Assembly: GCA_016296235.1 (NCBI GenBank)
Contig: JAEDJR010000074.1
Coordinates: 1-9,250, forward strand
DNA from: Oscillospiraceae bacterium
GTDB lineage: Bacteria > Bacillota > Clostridia > Oscillospirales > Oscillospiraceae
Reading direction: 5' to 3'
DNA length: 9,250 bases
In this document: positions 6,959 to 9,250 of the stretch, piece by piece
Layout of the letters: each line of letters starts with the position of its first letter
How positions within the stretch are numbered: position 1 is the stretch's first letter
Notes under the pieces: generated by a model
Told to the model about the DNA's origin: nothing
Seen by the model: only the letters and a program-made list of their open reading frames with translations
The model's database searches: none
Made by a program: the position numbers and the translations under genes

Positions 6959-8359
6959 ATGAAGCAGTTTATGGATTCTGATTTCCTGCTGTCCACGGAA
7001 ACGGCAAAATGGCTGTACCATGAGGCAGCGGAGCCGTTGCCCATTATCGACTATCACTGCCATATCGATCCCCGGGAGATTTATGAAGACCGGAAGTTTG
7101 ACACCATTACCCAGGTGTGGCTGGGCGGTGACCATTACAAATGGCGGGTCATGCGGGCCAACGGCACCCCGGAGGAATTGGTGACCGGCTCCGGCAGTGA
7201 CCGGGGGAAATTCCGCGCCTTTGCCGCCGCCATGCCCAATCTGATTGGCAATCCCTTGTATCATTGGAGCCATCTGGAGCTGCAGCGGTATTTCGGGATC
7301 ACAAAGCCCTTGTCTCCCGCTACAGCAGACGAGATCTATGATGAGGCCAATGAAAGGTTGAAAAATTGGTCGGCCCGGAAGTTCATGATTGAGAGCCATG
7401 TGAAGGCCGTCTGCACCACAGACGATCCCATCGATGATCTGTCCTGGCACAAGCGGATCGCGGAGGATCAGACCATGCCGGTAAAGGTTCTGCCGGCTTT
7501 CCGGCCGGACAAAGCAATCAATATTGAAAAGCCTGGCTTTGACGGCTATATCCGCAAGCTGGAACAGGTTGTAAGGTATCCCATCGAATCGGCAGAGGAT
7601 GTGGTCAGAGCACTGAAGGATCGGATCGAATATTTTGCCTCCTGCGGCTGTCTGTGCGCGGATCACGGCATGGATTACTGTATGTACGCGCAGCCGGATC
7701 CTGTAGCGGCAAACCGGGCTTTCCGGGCGGCAATGATCGGTGAGAAGCCTGAAAAAGCGGATGCGGATGCCTATAAGACTCTGGTGACGGTCGCCTGCGC
7801 CAAGGCGTATACCGATTTGGACTGGGTCATGCAGATCCACTTCGGCTGCCTCCGGGATAATAATAAGCCACAATTCCGCGCTCTGGGCCCGGATACGGGC
7901 TTCGATGCAGTCAACAGCCAGTCCGGCGTGGAGAATCTCTCTCCGCTGCTGAATGCCTTTGCAGAGAACAACGGTCTGCCGAAGATGGTTTTGTACTCCC
8001 TGTCTCCGGCCGATAACACCGCCATTGTCACCATCATGCAGTGCTTCCAGGGCGGCGGTGTGGCGGGTAAGCTGCAGCTCGGCTCCGCCTGGTGGTTTAA
8101 CGACAGCCGCCTGGGTATGCGCAGGCAGTTGGAGGAGCTGGCGGCAAACGGCATCCTGGGCCGCTTTGTGGGGATGCTCACCGACAGCCGCAGCTTCCTG
8201 AGCTATACCCGCCACGAGTATTTCCGCCGTGTCCTCTGCGAGCTGACCGGCGAGTGGGTGGAGTCCGGCCAGTACCCCAATGATGAGGCTGCGCTGTGTC
8301 AACTTGTCAGCAACATTTGCTATCACAATACAAATACTTTTTTCAAATTTAACGTCTGA
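6959..8359 (+). CDS. uxaC: Uronate (glucuronate) isomerase
   Basis: The 466-residue protein converts D-glucuronate to D-fructuronate, and in many members also D-galacturonate to D-tagaturonate. It belongs to the amidohydrolase-like superfamily. The metal-binding His33-x-His35 pair lies in IIDYHCHIDPRE, and Asp409 and Arg411 in LTDSRSFLSYTRHEYFRR match the metal ligand and substrate-binding arginine of the E. coli enzyme. CTTDDPIDDLSWH, QIHFGCLRDNN and the AWWFNDSR block are further hallmarks, and the length is close to the usual 470. GAGGAG at 6948-6953, inside the end of uxuA, is 5 nt before the ATG. The protein ends with an AT-rich segment encoding NTNTFFKFNV. It supplies the substrate of the downstream reductase, and the order uxuA-uxaC-uxuB makes a full route to KDG. 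Confidence 0.96.
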   Translation: MKQFMDSDFLLSTETAKWLYHEAAEPLPIIDYHCHIDPREIYEDRKFDTITQVWLGGDHYKWRVMRANGTPEELVTGSGSDRGKFRAFAAAMPNLIGNPLYHWSHLELQRYFGITKPLSPATADEIYDEANERLKNWSARKFMIESHVKAVCTTDDPIDDLSWHKRIAEDQTMPVKVLPAFRPDKAINIEKPGFDGYIRKLEQVVRYPIESAEDVVRALKDRIEYFASCGCLCADHGMDYCMYAQPDPVAANRAFRAAMIGEKPEKADADAYKTLVTVACAKAYTDLDWVMQIHFGCLRDNNKPQFRALGPDTGFDAVNSQSGVENLSPLLNAFAENNGLPKMVLYSLSPADNTAIVTIMQCFQGGGVAGKLQLGSAWWFNDSRLGMRRQLEELAANGILGRFVGMLTDSRSFLSYTRHEYFRRVLCELTGEWVESGQYPNDEAALCQLVSNICYHNTNTFFKFNV

Positions 8360-8363
8360 TTCT

Positions 8364-8368
8364 GGAGG
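8364..8368 (+). promoter_or_regulatory. Ribosome binding site that fixes the uxuB start
   Basis: GGAGG lies in the 16-nt gap between uxaC and uxuB, 7 nt before the ATG at 8376. A second ATG follows at once at 8379. This site argues against the in-frame upstream start at 8280, which would lie inside uxaC. Confidence 0.8.
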
Positions 8369-8375
8369 TAATACT

Positions 8376-9221
8376 ATGATGAATCTGCCTTTGAATATTG
8401 ATTTTACCGAAAAAGTGGTCGTAATCACCGGTGCCGGCGGGGTCATCTGCGGCACCATGGCCCGGGCCTTTGCTCAGGCAGGCGCAAAAGTAGCCGCTCT
8501 GGACCTGAATGAAGATGCTGTCAAAAAACTTGCCGAGGAGCTGAAAGCGGAAGGCTTTACCTGCGAGGGCTACAAAGCCAATGTGCTGGACCCGGAAGCC
8601 CTGAAGGAAGTCCATGACCGAGTGCTGGCCGATCTGGGCCCCTGCGATATTCTGGTCAACGGCGCTGGTGGAAACAACCCCAGAGCTACCACCGACAACG
8701 AGTACCAGCATGAGGCCAAAGAGGGGCAGAAGACCTTCTTCGATTTGGATGCAGGCGGCGTGGACTTCGTGTTCAAGCTGAACTTCCAGGGCACCCTGCT
8801 GCCCACCCAGACCTTCGCCCAGGACATGGTGGAGCGGCAGAGCGGCTGCATTCTGAACATCTCCTCCATGAACGCCTATATCCCCCTGACCAAAATCCCC
8901 GCCTACTCCGGAGCCAAGGCCGCCGTCAGCAACTTCACCCAGTGGCTGGCCACCCACTTCGCAGGCTCCGGCATCCGCTGCAACGCCATCGCCCCGGGCT
9001 TCCTGGTGACGAACCAGAACCGTGCGCTGCTTTTCAATGCGGACGGTACTCCAACGGAGCGATCCGCCAAGATCCTTGCAGGCACGCCTACACACCGCTT
9101 TGTGGACAGTGAGGAACTGCTGGGAGCCACGTTCTTCCTGTGCGATGATCGGGCCGCCAGTGCGATCACCGGCGTGGTACTTCCTGTGGACGCTGGCTTT
9201 GCCGCCTATTCCGGCGTATAA
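8376..9221 (+). CDS. uxuB: D-mannonate oxidoreductase (fructuronate reductase), short-chain dehydrogenase type
   Basis: The 281-residue enzyme reduces D-fructuronate to D-mannonate with NAD(P)H, linking UxaC to UxuA. It is a short-chain dehydrogenase/reductase like Bacillus YjmF, not the larger polyol-dehydrogenase type of E. coli UxuB. The cofactor loop TGAGGVICG is at residues 18-26 and Asn95 lies in the NGAGG motif. The catalytic Ser164 is in NISSMNAY, with Tyr177 and Lys181 in YSGAKAA. The glycine-rich loop has Val-Ile-Cys-Gly where most SDRs have Gly-Ile-Gly, which seems normal for this subgroup. GNNPRATTDNEY and the segment before FKLNFQGTLLPTQ are also typical of the mannonate subgroup. 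The protein ends GFAAYSGV. It is cytoplasmic, and the next gene begins 12 nt after the stop. The specific call rests on these motifs and on the neighbouring uxaC and uxuA. Confidence 0.9.
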   Translation: MMNLPLNIDFTEKVVVITGAGGVICGTMARAFAQAGAKVAALDLNEDAVKKLAEELKAEGFTCEGYKANVLDPEALKEVHDRVLADLGPCDILVNGAGGNNPRATTDNEYQHEAKEGQKTFFDLDAGGVDFVFKLNFQGTLLPTQTFAQDMVERQSGCILNISSMNAYIPLTKIPAYSGAKAAVSNFTQWLATHFAGSGIRCNAIAPGFLVTNQNRALLFNADGTPTERSAKILAGTPTHRFVDSEELLGATFFLCDDRAASAITGVVLPVDAGFAAYSGV

Positions 9222-9226
9222 GGGGG
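9221..9226 (+). promoter_or_regulatory. Ribosome binding site for the next gene
   Basis: AGGGGG begins in the last base of the uxuB stop codon and ends 7 nt before the ATG at 9234. It supports a real translation start there. Confidence 0.65.
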
Positions 9227-9233
9227 AAGCATC

Positions 9234-9250
9234 ATGACGGAATTACAGAA
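9234..9250 (+). CDS. Start of a further operon gene, cut by the right edge
   Basis: Only the first five codons, Met-Thr-Glu-Leu-Gln, and two more bases are inside the window. The start is supported by AGGGGG seven bases upstream and by its position 12 nt after uxuB in the same direction. Too little is visible to identify it. By context a KDG kinase, KDPG aldolase, transporter or regulator would fit, since UxuA makes KDG and no kinase or aldolase is in the window, but this is a guess from context. Confidence 0.55.

Noticed and set aside
8280..8375. Upstream in-frame start that would extend UxuB by 32 residues
   Set aside because: It lies inside uxaC, and the ATG at 8376 has GGAGG at ideal spacing and gives the usual N-terminus of this reductase family.
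6908..8458. Long open frame (516 codons) on the minus strand opposite uxaC
   Set aside because: It lies antisense to an unmistakable uronate isomerase and runs across the ends of uxuA and uxuB. No family motif or convincing ribosome binding site was seen.

Overview
The window reads as one stretch of a carbohydrate-utilisation gene cluster with every gene on the + strand. The DNA is fairly GC-rich (not counted). Shine-Dalgarno sites are strong and intergenic gaps are short. The uronate genes are of the Bacillus/Clostridia kind: a short UxuA and a short-chain-dehydrogenase UxuB. This suggests a GC-rich Clostridia-type gut Firmicute, which is an inference from style and not a species call. None of the four glycan-related proteins with a visible N-terminus has a signal peptide, so they probably act in the cytoplasm on imported oligosaccharides or glycosides.

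Block 1 (1-5787), glycan dismantling. It holds the C-terminal part of a GH2 beta-glycosidase (open at the left edge), a GH43 glycosidase carrying F5/8C-like and Fn3-like domains, a TIM-barrel sugar isomerase/epimerase-like protein, and a GH78 alpha-L-rhamnosidase. Gaps between them are 22, 4 and 1 nt, so this is very probably one transcript with coupled translation.

Between the blocks (5788-5906) lies an AT-rich 119-nt spacer, the only sizeable gap. It carries a purine tract with an orphan Shine-Dalgarno-like site and a 6-bp inverted repeat that overlaps the next start codon.

Block 2 (5907-9221), the glucuronate pathway. The genes are uxuA (mannonate dehydratase), uxaC (uronate isomerase) and uxuB (SDR-type fructuronate reductase). 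Together they take D-glucuronate through fructuronate and mannonate to 2-keto-3-deoxygluconate (KDG). A further gene begins at 9234 and runs off the right edge.

Read together, the cluster fits a glycan or glycoside that contains rhamnose and glucuronic acid. Examples are arabinogalactan-protein side chains capped with rhamnosyl-glucuronosyl-galactose, or plant glycoside conjugates. The enzyme families are recognised from their motifs, but the substrate is inferred. I see no RNA gene, mobile element, CRISPR array or defence system. The families are all known; the least explained parts are the TIM-barrel gene, the helical tail of the GH2 protein and the uxuA leader.
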